Shown here piece by piece: positions 7,661 through 14,265 of a stretch of 17,756 bases of DNA; the first letter of the stretch is position 1; each line of letters starts with the position of its first letter. The notes under the pieces were generated by a model. The model searched no databases. It was not told the DNA's origin and saw only the letters and a program-made list of their open reading frames with translations. This DNA is from an uncultured Clostridia bacterium (lineage in GTDB: Bacteria > Bacillota > Clostridia > Oscillospirales > CAG-272): assembly GCA_947624945.1 (NCBI GenBank), contig CANQMJ010000040.1, positions 1 to 17,756 on the forward strand. Reading direction: 5' to 3'. The position numbers were made by a program, and so were the translations under genes.

Positions 7661-7783
7661 CTATCTCGTTCTTGAAACTCAATTCGGTCGCGTAGAAAAG
7701 ACGGCTTCTCAAAATCAGTCGCAGTTCAGAGATAGACTTTATTGCAGCATAAACTCCATGAAGCAGCCGAAACAAGGCTATGT

Positions 7784-8020
7784 TCATTCACCTGCACATT
7801 CTCCGACGCAAAAGTCCTCGATCACATCGGGCAAATGACATAACGACAGTTCGAGCTCGTTGCAAAGTCTGACAAGCTCCTCTACCGCACCGCGGTCAGG
7901 CGATAGGTCGACAAACGACTGCAAAATGACCTCGATGCCGTCGTTCACAGTAACGGCAGCGATGCCGTAACATGTACGGCTCTCCAGTCTGCTCTCAAGC
8001 AGGACATAATGAAATCTCAT
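7784..8020 (-). CDS. DUF6514 family protein
   Basis: The 78-residue product starts MRFHYVLLESRLESRTCYGI and contains DLSPDRGAVEELVRLCNELE and LSLCHLPDVIEDF. This is the DUF6514 pattern of an N-terminal strand with CYGI, a central SPDR and a final LHLPDVIEDF helix. ATG 8020 is preferred over an in-frame ATG at 8104. It has GGGGG 7 nt upstream and begins where the family usually begins, whereas 8104 has no RBS. These small proteins are widespread in Clostridia and their function is unknown. The gene is divergent from the XRE regulator at 8496, with an inverted repeat between them. Confidence 0.7.
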   Translation of the reverse strand: MRFHYVLLESRLESRTCYGIAAVTVNDGIEVILQSFVDLSPDRGAVEELVRLCNELELSLCHLPDVIEDFCVGECAGE

Positions 8021-8141
8021 ACATTGGCCCCCATAAAAACACGACAAATAATGTCGGAATGTATCGCTTTCATTTTCCCAAACGGTTGTCAAACGCGCTG
8101 TCATTTGAAAACAGAAGTAGATATTACCCGGTTTTTCTTTA

Positions 8142-8471
8142 TTTTACAGCCGTAATAAAGAATATAACAGGGAATATATTGCTGATTTATAGATAATTTC
8201 GTAAAATTATTTTGAAAAATCGACACATCGACATCCGCTCGCAAGCCGCCAGCTAAATTACATATTCTCATAATAATAATACATCCTCCGAATGATGAAA
8301 ATGATCGTCATTTCGGAGGATTTTTGTTTAAATAGGGATTCAGTTTTTCTGAACAAAAGCTTTTTTTCGACATTCTTTATATTATTTTCCTGATTTATTC
8401 AAAAAGATTCTACAATAAATAACATAAATCAGTAATATATTCCCTGTTTTTTCCTTTATTTCGACGTTAAA
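8142..8471. repeat. Long imperfect inverted repeat between DUF6514 and XRE genes
   Basis: AACAGGGAATATATT at 8166-8180, continuing GCTGATTTAT to 8190, returns inverted at 8424-8448 with one mismatch in 25 bp. Outside the core AATAAAG (8154-8160) also pairs with CTTTATT (8454-8460). Inside, a looser match (GTARAAT...TTTTGAA) extends the arms to about 75 bp. A terminator hairpin lies in the centre. The arms form matching upstream regions for the two divergent genes, so the repeat could be a duplicated promoter/operator. A small MITE-like element is the alternative. Confidence 0.6.
8283..8328 (+). terminator. Rho-independent terminator, plus orientation
   Basis: ATCCTCCGAATGA (8283-8295) pairs with TCATTTCGGAGGAT (8308-8321) with one bulged base, followed by TTTTTGTTT. 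It could end a transcript from the DUF3791 gene, or insulate the XRE promoter from upstream transcription. Confidence 0.7.
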
Positions 8472-8495
8472 ATGAATAAAAACGGGAGACGATTT

Positions 8496-8786
8496 ATGTT
8501 TGATCTAATCCGCCTTGGTTTGACACTGCACGATGCCCGCCGCCAAAAGAAAATGACACAAGAAGAAGCCGCCGAGATAATCGACGTATCTGTTGAAACG
8601 ATACGCAATATCGAACACGGCGACACTTCGCCGAACATAGCTACAGTTTTCGCATTGTGCGACATATACGGTCTTTATGAATATGAGATATGGCGCTACT
8701 ATAAAAGAGACCACGCCGTCGATGAACGTCTCCGTGAAATGAAGGTACTTCATTCGAATATCATAATCGAGCGAGTTTTACGATAA
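8496..8786 (+). CDS. XRE-family transcriptional regulator
   Basis: The protein of 96 residues (from ATG 8496) carries a classic Cro/CI helix-turn-helix near its N-terminus: LHDARRQKKMTQEEAAEIID, then VSVETIRNIEHGDTSPNIAT and VFALCDIYGLYEYEI. The start at 8496 has GGGAG 7 nt upstream. An in-frame ATG at 8472 has no RBS and lies at the edge of the inverted repeat. The remaining C-terminal part is short and charged, without a ligand or peptidase domain. The arms of the inverted repeat just upstream are the obvious candidate operator, which would make it autoregulatory and possibly control the divergent DUF6514 gene. Confidence 0.85.
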   Translation: MFDLIRLGLTLHDARRQKKMTQEEAAEIIDVSVETIRNIEHGDTSPNIATVFALCDIYGLYEYEIWRYYKRDHAVDERLREMKVLHSNIIIERVLR

Positions 8787-8845
8787 TATGTGAGTTACAA
8801 GGTTTTGACCGCTTGCATCGACGGTGACATTCATAGAGCAAAATA

Positions 8846-8880
8846 CGGCGAAGGAAATCGTTCTCCGCCGACTTTTTGTT
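8846..8880 (+). terminator. Terminator of the XRE gene
   Basis: CGGCG (8846-8850) pairs with CGCCG (8866-8870), with further partial pairing of GGAA and TTCT inside, followed by ACTTTTTGTT. It lies 60 bp after the XRE stop. Confidence 0.55.
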
Positions 8881-8910
8881 CGACATTCTGTTTTATTTTT
8901 ACCCGATCTG

Positions 8911-8919
8911 TGGTAATAT
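8911..8919 (+). promoter_or_regulatory. Extended -10 promoter element of the small protein/nitroreductase genes
   Basis: TGG followed by TAATAT (8914-8919) gives an extended -10. The -35 region 17 nt upstream is T-rich but a poor match. It is 41 bp upstream of the ATG at 8960. Confidence 0.35.
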
Positions 8920-8959
8920 GATAATGCTTGAACAGAATCAAGAAACGGAAGGTACAGTC

Positions 8960-9154
8960 ATGGAAGAACAACAGCATAAGCCGAGGGATTGGTCGAAACT
9001 CACCCCGGCGGAGAAGAAAAAGAACCTTTTCCTGAAGCAGAAAGAGACGCTCGATCTGTTTTTGGAGCGTCATGCAATATCAAAAGAGCAGTACGATAAA
9101 AGTCTCGGTGATCTCCGCATCAAGATGGGGATCGCGGACGACTTGTCAAAATAA
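8960..9154 (+). CDS. Small charged protein of unknown function
   Basis: The 64-residue product starts MEEQQHKPRDWSKLTPAEKK. It is mostly helical and rich in Lys/Glu, with a second block LDLFLERHAISKEQYDKSLG and an ending DLRIKMGI. The start at 8960 has GGAAGGT 6 nt upstream; the open frame further upstream covers promoter sequence. The pattern RDWSKLTPAEKK...FL.R.AIS..QYDKSL..L..KMG looks like a conserved small Clostridia protein, but I cannot assign a function. It shares a probable transcript with the nitroreductase, whose start is 20 bp downstream. Confidence 0.7.
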   Translation: MEEQQHKPRDWSKLTPAEKKKNLFLKQKETLDLFLERHAISKEQYDKSLGDLRIKMGIADDLSK

Positions 9155-9173
9155 ATTGCCGGAGGAACACGTT

Positions 9174-9692
9174 ATGTCATTCTTGGAGCTTGCTAAATCA
9201 AGATTTTCGGTCAGAAAATTCGACGAAAGACCTATCGAAAAGGAAAAGTTAGACCTCATTTTAGAGGCGGGCAATGTCGCGCCGACAGGGTGCAACTATC
9301 AGCCGCAGAGGATCTACGTCATAGAGAGCGCGGAAAAGTTAGCGATCCTGAACGAGCAGAGCAAATGCATTTTCGGCGCCAAGACTGTCCTGCTGTTCGC
9401 ATACAATGCGGACGAAGACTGGAATAATCCGCTCGAACGCGGTGTTCATTCCGGCGTGCAGGACGTCAGCATCGTCGCGACTCATGTGATGCTCGAGGCA
9501 TGGGAACTCGGCATCGGGACGTGCTGGGTGAACTATTTCGCCAATTCTAAGCTCGAACGCGCGCTCGGACTTCCCGAAAATGAAAAGGTCGTTCTGCTCA
9601 TGCCGATCGGCTATCCCGCAGCAGATGCTGAACCGCTTGCAAAGATGCACAACGTATACAGAGATATTGACGAGACTGTCAGGTTTATGTGA
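9174..9692 (+). CDS. Nitroreductase family protein
   Basis: The 172-residue protein has the FMN-dependent nitroreductase fold markers. They are an N-terminal SRFSVRKFDERPI (phosphate-binding S-x-R-x-F), EAGNVAPTGCNYQPQRIYVI (the AP.G.N.QP flavin loop), QDVSIVATHVMLEAWELGIG (dimer helix followed by G-I-G-T-C-W) and LLMPIGYPA near the C-terminus. It should be a soluble homodimer reducing nitroaromatics, quinones or flavins with NAD(P)H; the native substrate is unknown. Length is typical of the short subfamily. GGAGGA lies 7 nt before ATG 9174. It appears co-transcribed with the small protein ahead and ends before a terminator. Confidence 0.92.
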   Translation: MSFLELAKSRFSVRKFDERPIEKEKLDLILEAGNVAPTGCNYQPQRIYVIESAEKLAILNEQSKCIFGAKTVLLFAYNADEDWNNPLERGVHSGVQDVSIVATHVMLEAWELGIGTCWVNYFANSKLERALGLPENEKVVLLMPIGYPAADAEPLAKMHNVYRDIDETVRFM

Positions 9693-9775
9693 TTTTTCGA
9701 CTGTCTCATCTTTCTTTCCTGATATCATATATATTTTCCTATGGGAAGTTCACTGCGCCCGTCGCGTTGACAGGC

Positions 9776-9830
9776 GGCACCTTCCGTCAAGAGGCTTCTA
9801 CACCGTCTTGGCGTAAGGTGTCTTTTTGTT
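9776..9830 (+). terminator. Terminator downstream of the nitroreductase
   Basis: A 17-bp imperfect stem (GGCACCTTCCGTCAAGA at 9776-9792 with TCTTGGCGTAAGGTGTC at 9806-9822, three mismatched positions) is followed by TTTTTGTT. The stretch 9693-9873 holds no gene. Confidence 0.65.
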
Positions 9831-9873
9831 ATCGCATTTGTCGACTACGCAAATTTAAGCACTTTTTACTATA

Positions 9874-10107
9874 TTACGAACGCCTATTTTTGTCGCTCGG
9901 CTTTACCCTTTTTTGACTGTCGCTCCCGATCATCGCTCTCTCTAGGATAAACTCGCGCACGGCTTCCTTCGGTATTCGCCATGTACGCCCGTTGCGGAAC
10001 GCCTTGAGCGCACCGCTGTTAAGTAACTCGTACATCGCGTTATATCCGATTCGCAATGCTTCGCAAGCCTCATCGACCGTCATCACATCTGCGTACTCTT
10101 CGAGCAT
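9874..10107 (-). CDS. Excisionase-family DNA-binding protein
   Basis: The 77-residue product has a winged helix-turn-helix of the excisionase/MerR-like type over residues 9-56. It reads MTVDEACEALRIGYNAMYEL, then LNSGALKAFRNGRTWRIPKE and AVREFI. A basic tail follows (QKRVKPSDKNRRS). Such proteins bend DNA and steer integrase/recombinase direction, or regulate mobile element genes. It has GGAGG 10 nt upstream and overlaps the end of the preceding small gene by 25 bp, so the two are probably co-transcribed. A role with the serine recombinase at 13530 or with mobilisation is inferred from context; tyrosine-integrase elements carry similar proteins, but no such integrase is visible. Confidence 0.85.
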   Translation of the reverse strand: MLEEYADVMTVDEACEALRIGYNAMYELLNSGALKAFRNGRTWRIPKEAVREFILERAMIGSDSQKRVKPSDKNRRS

Positions 10108-10442
10108 GTTTTTATTGCCTCCTTTTCCGTGTTGTTCGCCCGATACGGGCAGTTGTCAGGTCCGATATCACACTTAACGCAAAGGCAGTTCCCGCGTTTA
10201 CGCGATCTATGCTTTCTATCGGTGCCGGATCGATACAAAAGATTGAGATAGTTCAGCTGCTCGATCACAGCCAGTTCAGTTCTTGCCAAGTCAAGCGCCA
10301 TTTCTGTAATATCGACACCGTTTGAATACATTTGTGCCAGTTTTTCACGCTCTTCATCGGACCAAAAGTTACGTTCACGATCGAGACGGATCTCTCGATT
10401 CCTCATTTTCTTTATCAGTTCAGAATCATATGTTTTGTTCAT
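10083..10442 (-). CDS. Small mobile-element protein with Myb/SANT-like helices and a Cys cluster
   Basis: This 119-residue protein has an N-terminal charged segment. Then comes FWSDEEREKLAQMYSNGVDI...LARTELAVIEQLNYL (about 27-66), which resembles a Myb/SANT-like or sigma-4-like helix-turn-helix. A basic stretch (RKHRSRKRGN) leads to a cysteine cluster CLCVKCDIGPDNCP (C86, C88, C91, C98) that could bind zinc. DNA binding is likely but untested. ATG 10442 has GGAGG 6 nt upstream. Its 3' end overlaps the excisionase gene, and the relaxase gene lies upstream on the same strand. I do not recognise the family by name. Confidence 0.65.
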   Translation of the reverse strand: MNKTYDSELIKKMRNREIRLDRERNFWSDEEREKLAQMYSNGVDITEMALDLARTELAVIEQLNYLNLLYRSGTDRKHRSRKRGNCLCVKCDIGPDNCPYRANNTEKEAIKTCSKSTQM

Positions 10443-10489
10443 TTTTTGCCTCCAAAATATATATCGTTCTTTATTTATCTGTTATTACG

Positions 10490-10519
10490 ATTATCGCATA
10501 ATACATTACATCTTCACAA
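10490..10519 (-). promoter_or_regulatory. Promoter of the small-protein/excisionase pair
   Basis: On the minus strand TTGTGA (10519-10514) and GATAAT (10495-10490) are 18 nt apart, about 48 bp upstream of ATG 10442. This would allow expression independent of the relaxase. Confidence 0.4.
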
Positions 10520-10533
10520 TTTACACAGCTGTT

Positions 10534-11019
10534 TCATCTGTTGCTTGAATACGTCAAACTTGCTATCCCATGTCTTCGCATTATACCTCTAAGAGCGCTC
10601 ATAAACTGCTTGAACTCTTTCCTTGTTCCATAATATCTGTGTCCGTCGACATAGCTGACAGAGTTTGTCACTATGTGTATGTGCGGGTGATCCGCATTCT
10701 CATGAACGGCGTAAACCGTTTGGTACTCTCGACCTAAAAAAAGAACCGCCTCTTTGGCGATCTCATTGACTGTGTCCATGCTCCGCACCTCACCGGGTGA
10801 GAATGAGATTATGAAATGACGAAGCTGCACACCGTTTGATTTGCCGTATCGTTCAGATATGGCAGCCATACTGCCGGCAATATCATTCGCATCTACTTTG
10901 ACGCCGCCGATAAACCGGCTCGGCGTCTTTGCCTCATTCATGATGTAGTTGATCAAGTCTTGTTTAGCTGCATCGTCAAAATACCTTCCGTGACCGTTCG
11001 CGGTCTTAAGTGTTGCCAT
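10534..11019 (-). CDS. Compact relaxase (MobA/VirD2-type nuclease domain only)
   Basis: The 161-residue product matches the relaxase/mobilization nuclease domain. It has a Tyr in LINYIMNEAKTPSRFIGG (Tyr25, candidate DNA-linking residue), then VQLRHFIISFSPGEV, and the metal-binding histidine motif HENADHPHIHIVTNSVSYVDG (H106, H111, H113, H115). These enzymes nick oriT and carry the DNA strand during conjugative mobilisation. Usual family members run to 300-600 residues with helicase or primase tails; this one ends right after the catalytic domain. No type IV secretion genes are nearby, so the element would be mobilised in trans. AAAGGA lies 10 nt before ATG 11019. The hairpin at 11149-11173 upstream is a candidate oriT. 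Confidence 0.88.
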   Translation of the reverse strand: MATLKTANGHGRYFDDAAKQDLINYIMNEAKTPSRFIGGVKVDANDIAGSMAAISERYGKSNGVQLRHFIISFSPGEVRSMDTVNEIAKEAVLFLGREYQTVYAVHENADHPHIHIVTNSVSYVDGHRYYGTRKEFKQFMSALRGIMRRHGIASLTYSSNR

Positions 11020-11139
11020 AATGATATTATCCTTTCTATGTTTGATTTAATTGCTATACTATTCTGTTAGTTGTAATTTAATATCAAAAATTGTTTTTAA
11101 TCTTTAAGCCATATAGAGCATCATATAGTGGTGTTATAT

Positions 11140-11185
11140 TCGACGCAAGGGGGAAGAACTACGTTCTTCCCCCCGGGGCCCCATT
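11140..11185. other. Candidate oriT: perfect 11-bp hairpin upstream of the relaxase
   Basis: GGGGGAAGAAC (11149-11159), loop TAC, GTTCTTCCCCC (11163-11173) is a perfect inverted repeat. It is directly followed by the palindromic GC run CCCCGGGGCCCC (11171-11182) and preceded by CGACGCAA. It sits in an AT-rich stretch between the divergent relaxase and amidoligase genes, 130 bp from the relaxase start. That is where mobilisable elements usually carry oriT. There is no good T-tract, which argues against a terminator. The nick site is not identified. Confidence 0.45.
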
Positions 11186-11243
11186 ATGTTTTAATTTATG
11201 TGTTATATCATTTTACCGATTAAACGGCATCTGTAATTACCGT

Positions 11244-11282
11244 AAAAACGAGTATTGTAGTTGACGAAAAAACTCGTTTTTT
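11244..11282 (+). terminator. Terminator-like hairpin in the amidoligase leader
   Basis: AAAAACGAGT (11244-11253) pairs with ACTCGTTTTT (11272-11281), ending in a run of T. It lies about 80 bp before the amidoligase start. A second hairpin CCGGAG/CTCCGG (11308-11313 and 11321-11326) follows. It could block read-through into the cargo or act as an attenuator. Confidence 0.45.
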
Positions 11283-11364
11283 CAACCACATATTATCTCC
11301 GTGGAGCCCGGAGCGACGCACTCCGGACGAACGAAAATTCATATATCCATGGAGGTAAAACAAC

Positions 11365-12480
11365 ATGTCAGAACAAACAACAGCGTCAACGATCCACGTA
11401 TGCTCGGTATGCGGCACGGTCGTCGAGAACGATCAAGCCGTATACGTCTACGGCGCCGCCTACTGCCCCGACTGCGCCGCACGGTACACGACGGTCTGCG
11501 CCCACTGCGGGGTGCGCATCTGTTACAGCGACAACGCGGGCACCGACAGCTTCCCACTCTGTCAGGACTGCTACGACGACTACTACACCAACTGCGACAG
11601 ATGCGGCGTGCTCCTTCATCGCGACGAAGCCTATTACGGCAGCGACGATGACGCCTATTGCAGCAGCTGCTGCCACCGCCGGTACCGCGGCGGCATCGAG
11701 GATTACTACTACAAGCCCGAGCCCATCTTCTACGGCTCGGGCGATCGCTATTTCGGGGTAGAACTCGAGGTAGATGAAGCAGGCGAGGACAGCGGCAACG
11801 CGAACGAGATCGCCGACATCGCAAACAGAAACGAAGTCCGCGTCTACTGCAAGCATGACGGCTCCCTCGATGACGGCTTTGAGATAGTGTCGCATCCGAT
11901 GACACTCGACTATCACGAACACGAGATGCCGTGGGCCGATATGCTTGAAAGACTGCGGGGTATGGGGTACTTATCACATCTCGCATCTACATGCGGACTT
12001 CACGTCCATGTAAACAGAACATCACTCGGAGATACAACGGAAGAGCAGGACACGACGATAGCGCGTGTCCTGTTTTTCTTTGAAAAGTTCTGGAACGAGC
12101 TGCTCAAGTTCTCGCGCCGCACATCACGTCAGCTCGACAAATGGGCTGCCCGGTACGGTTACAAGGACCACCCGAAGGAGATGCTCGAGCACGTAAAGAA
12201 AGGTACGTCTCTTGGAAGATACTACTGCGTGAACCTTCAGAATGAGTCGACTATAGAGTTCCGCATATTCAGAGGTACGCTTCGCTATAACACGTTCATA
12301 GCGACGATTCAGCTTGTAAATCGCATATGCGACATTGCCGTGATGCTGACGGACGAAGAGATGCGCTCTCTCGCATGGACGACATTCGTCGAGCACTGCA
12401 CCGAGCCGGAGCTTGTCCGTTACCTTAAGGAACGTCGGCTATACGTCAACGATCCTGTAGAAGCTATGGAGGAGGCGTGA
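11365..12480 (+). CDS. Amidoligase family protein with N-terminal zinc fingers
   Basis: The 371-residue protein has two parts. Residues 10-105 hold at least five paired-cysteine knuckles (C13/C16, C34/C37, C45/C48, C66/C69, C77/C80, then C99/C102/C103 with H104), a LIM-like zinc ribbon array probably for protein binding. Residues 125-345 match the Amidoligase_2 (COOH-NH2 ligase) fold: YFGVELEVD (about 129-137), KHDGSLDDGFEIVSHPMT (163-180), CGLHVHVNR (210-218) and TIEFRIFRGTL (296-306). These supply the acidic, histidine and EFR residues expected for ATP/metal binding and ligation. It should form an amide bond between a carboxylate and an amine. The substrate is unknown. GGAGG precedes ATG 11365 by 9 nt. 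A class II glutamine amidotransferase starts 3 bp after its stop, so the pair probably works together. Confidence 0.85.
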   Translation: MSEQTTASTIHVCSVCGTVVENDQAVYVYGAAYCPDCAARYTTVCAHCGVRICYSDNAGTDSFPLCQDCYDDYYTNCDRCGVLLHRDEAYYGSDDDAYCSSCCHRRYRGGIEDYYYKPEPIFYGSGDRYFGVELEVDEAGEDSGNANEIADIANRNEVRVYCKHDGSLDDGFEIVSHPMTLDYHEHEMPWADMLERLRGMGYLSHLASTCGLHVHVNRTSLGDTTEEQDTTIARVLFFFEKFWNELLKFSRRTSRQLDKWAARYGYKDHPKEMLEHVKKGTSLGRYYCVNLQNESTIEFRIFRGTLRYNTFIATIQLVNRICDIAVMLTDEEMRSLAWTTFVEHCTEPELVRYLKERRLYVNDPVEAMEEA

Positions 12481-12482
12481 AT

Positions 12483-13424
12483 ATGTGCTGTCTGTTTGGA
12501 TTCATTGATTACGAACATTCCCTCTCCGTGGGGGAGAAGAACCGCCTCATAAACTCGCTCGCACGGGCAAGCGAGGCACGCGGCACAGATGCTGCCGGTA
12601 TCGCATACAACAGTCACGGACATCTCACCGTATACAAACGTCCTCTCCCGGCTCATGAAATGAAGTTCCGGATCCCGGAAGGCGCAGATGTCGTTATGGG
12701 TCACACACGTCTTACGACACAGGGAGACGAAAAGTTCAACGCAAACAACCATCCTTTCAAGGGCATGGCGGGAACAATACAGTTCGCACTTGCACATAAC
12801 GGCGTGCTGTATAACGACGAAATGATCCGACGGCTTGAGCATCTGCCGAAAACGCCGATCATGACTGACTCGTATGTAGCGGTACAGCTTATCGAGAAAG
12901 CGGGCGACGTCAACTTTGATACTCTCCGCAATATGGCGGAGCAGCTCGAGGGCAGCTTTACGATCACCGTGATGGACGGAAGCGACAACCTCTTCTTCAT
13001 CAAAGGCGACAATCCCATGTGCATCGCGCATCTGCCGAAGATAGGAGCATATGTCTATGCCTCAACAGAGGAGATACTGCTTGACGGCATAAAGCGGTCG
13101 CATCTCGATCTCGGCGAACGCATAAAGGTCCAGCTCGTATGCGGCGAGATCATGCGTATAGACTGCCACGGCAAGCGGGAGACTGAGCGCTTCGATACGG
13201 ACAACCTCTTCTTCGGCAGCGGCTACTACCGATTCGGCTACGGTGCATCATATGATCCAAGCCCGAAGCACAAGAAGAAGTCAGACACGGACGCATATGT
13301 CGCCGATCTCAAGTGCACTGCGACATATCTCGGTTACTCGCCGTCGTTCGTCGACTACCTGATACGCGAAGGATATTCATTCATGGACATCGAGGAGGTG
13401 CTGTATGACGAATCATGCCGTTAG
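12483..13424 (+). CDS. Class II glutamine amidotransferase (Ntn-type)
   Basis: ATG 12483 gives 313 residues starting MCCLFGF, so removal of Met exposes the Cys2 nucleophile as required for this fold. GGAGGAGG lies 7 nt upstream, which makes the GTG at 12477 unlikely. Motifs match the GlmS/PurF amidotransferase domain: EARGTDAAGI (Arg33, Asp36), GHTRLTTQG (73-81), HPF (90-92), LAHNGVLYN (103-111), MTDSYVAVQLIE (128-138) and LEGSFTITVMD (155-165). It should release ammonia from glutamine. No sugar-isomerase or PRTase domain is present. Instead a short C-terminal helical region (VDYLIREGYSFMDIEEVLY) looks UBA-like. Its partner acceptor enzyme is most likely the adjacent amidoligase. Confidence 0.9.
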   Translation: MCCLFGFIDYEHSLSVGEKNRLINSLARASEARGTDAAGIAYNSHGHLTVYKRPLPAHEMKFRIPEGADVVMGHTRLTTQGDEKFNANNHPFKGMAGTIQFALAHNGVLYNDEMIRRLEHLPKTPIMTDSYVAVQLIEKAGDVNFDTLRNMAEQLEGSFTITVMDGSDNLFFIKGDNPMCIAHLPKIGAYVYASTEEILLDGIKRSHLDLGERIKVQLVCGEIMRIDCHGKRETERFDTDNLFFGSGYYRFGYGASYDPSPKHKKKSDTDAYVADLKCTATYLGYSPSFVDYLIREGYSFMDIEEVLYDESCR

Positions 13425-13446
13425 GGTCCGCCTCCAAAGTGACACA

Positions 13447-13516
13447 TGCCAAAATATCGAAATCGACTCTATTGGCACACTTTTTTCATGTGTCAATAGG
13501 GTATGCCCTATTGATA
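13447..13516 (+). repeat. res-like array of dyads upstream of the second serine recombinase
   Basis: Two inward-facing dyads are seen. The first is TGCCAA at 13447 with TTGGCA ending at 13477 (31 bp). The second is TGTCAATA at 13491 with TATTGATA ending at 13516 (26 bp, centre AT); its inner TCAATAGGG/CCCTATTGA arms (13493-13501 and 13506-13514) are perfect. A further match TATTGGCACA/TGTGTCAATA links the two. The half-site TGYCAATA resembles the TGTCYRATA half-sites of Tn3-type res sites. The 26-bp length with a 2-bp centre suits a serine recombinase crossover. It could equally be an operator for the recombinase gene, which begins 14 bp later. Confidence 0.55.
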
Positions 13517-13529
13517 GAGAGGTGATCGA

Positions 13530-14087
13530 ATGAAGGTCGGATATATCCGTGTAAGCACTGCCGAACAGAACACAGCAAGGCAAGAGGTCCTTATGCAGAC
13601 ACTCGGAGTCGATACCGTCTATATCGACAGGATGAGCGGCAAGTCTACGGACAGGCCCGAGCTGCAACGGATGATGAGCTTCGTACGTGAGGGCGATACA
13701 GTCATAGTCGAATCGATATCAAGATTCGCACGCAATACACGTGACCTGCTTGACCTTATCGAGAAGCTTACAGAGCGTAATGTCGAGTTCATGTCCAAAA
13801 AGGAATCTATCGACACCACGACGCCGACGGGCAGGTTCATGCTGACTGTGTTCGGCGCTGTCGCCGAGCTTGAGAGGTCGTACATACTACAGCGTCAGCG
13901 CGAGGGTATCGAGATCGCAAAGGAGCGCCACGTCTATAAGGGACGGAAGCCTATCGAGCGCTCCGACTTCGGACCTGTCGTGGCGCTTTGGCGAAACGGC
14001 AGTATCACGGCTGTTGAAGCAATGAGGCGGCTCGACATGTCGCCAAGCACATTCTATAGGAAAGTCAGACGGGAGGTGAAAACATGA
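13530..14087 (+). CDS. Serine recombinase (resolvase family), second copy
   Basis: The 185-residue protein starts MKVGYIRVSTAEQNTARQEV, with catalytic Ser9 and Arg7. It continues with ESISRFARNTRDL (Arg65, Arg68 equivalents), PTGRFMLTVFGAVAELERSY (start of the dimerisation helix) and QRQREGIEIAKERHVYKGRK. A C-terminal helix-turn-helix (about 152-180, GSITAVEAMRRLDMSPSTFY) completes it. It is full length for a resolvase/invertase and only distantly similar to the copy at 6299-6910. GAGAGG lies 7 nt before the ATG. It follows the amidoligase-amidotransferase pair and overlaps a tiny ORF by ATGA. It may resolve or invert the mobile element using the dyad array directly upstream. Confidence 0.94.
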   Translation: MKVGYIRVSTAEQNTARQEVLMQTLGVDTVYIDRMSGKSTDRPELQRMMSFVREGDTVIVESISRFARNTRDLLDLIEKLTERNVEFMSKKESIDTTTPTGRFMLTVFGAVAELERSYILQRQREGIEIAKERHVYKGRKPIERSDFGPVVALWRNGSITAVEAMRRLDMSPSTFYRKVRREVKT

Positions 14088-14173
14088 CAGAGGTAATTAT
14101 CATCGTCATCGGCTTTGCGCTTATGCTTGCCGTGATCGCTGTGGCCGAGCTTCTTACAGAGCGGTCAAAATGA
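14084..14173 (+). CDS. 29-residue hydrophobic peptide overlapping the recombinase gene
   Basis: ATG 14084 overlaps the recombinase stop as ATGA and has GGGAGG 7 nt upstream. The translation MTEVIIIVIGFALMLAVIAV, AELLTERSK is a single predicted membrane helix with a charged tail. It is too small for any family to be recognised. The good RBS and the overlap on both sides favour real translation. A membrane anchor, toxin-like peptide or translational coupler are possibilities. Confidence 0.45.
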   Translation: MTEVIIIVIGFALMLAVIAVAELLTERSK

Positions 14174-14265
14174 CGGTTACGGTGTCGGCGATCCTCGAGC
14201 TGCTTGCCGAGGGTGCTGCACTTGCTATAGCGGTGTGGCTGACGTGGCTCGAACGTGATAAGTGA
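14170..14265 (+). CDS. 31-residue hydrophobic peptide, ATGA-coupled to the previous one
   Basis: ATG 14170 overlaps the previous stop as ATGA. The translation MTVTVSAILELLAEGAALAI, AVWLTWLERDK is again mostly hydrophobic with a charged end. There is no independent strong RBS, so it would depend on coupling. Most of its coding sequence recurs 360 bp downstream as a decayed copy (14552-14627), which keeps the reading frame but has lost the start. Confidence 0.4.
   Translation: MTVTVSAILELLAEGAALAIAVWLTWLERDK

Noticed and set aside
10510..10580. Coherent-looking +1 frame after the relaxase (KTWDSKFDVFKQQMKQLCKL)
   Set aside because: It might indicate a frameshifted longer relaxase, but the in-frame ending after ...YSSNR looks like the normal end of compact relaxases, and the extension is too short to judge.
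11261..11300. TTGACG/TATTAT as amidoligase promoter
   Set aside because: The spacer would be 24 nt, too long for sigma-A.
11339..11986. Arg/Cys-rich minus-strand frame of 215 codons and a 178-codon neighbour
   Set aside because: They lie antisense to the zinc-finger part of the amidoligase; their composition simply mirrors its Cys/Gly/Asp codons.
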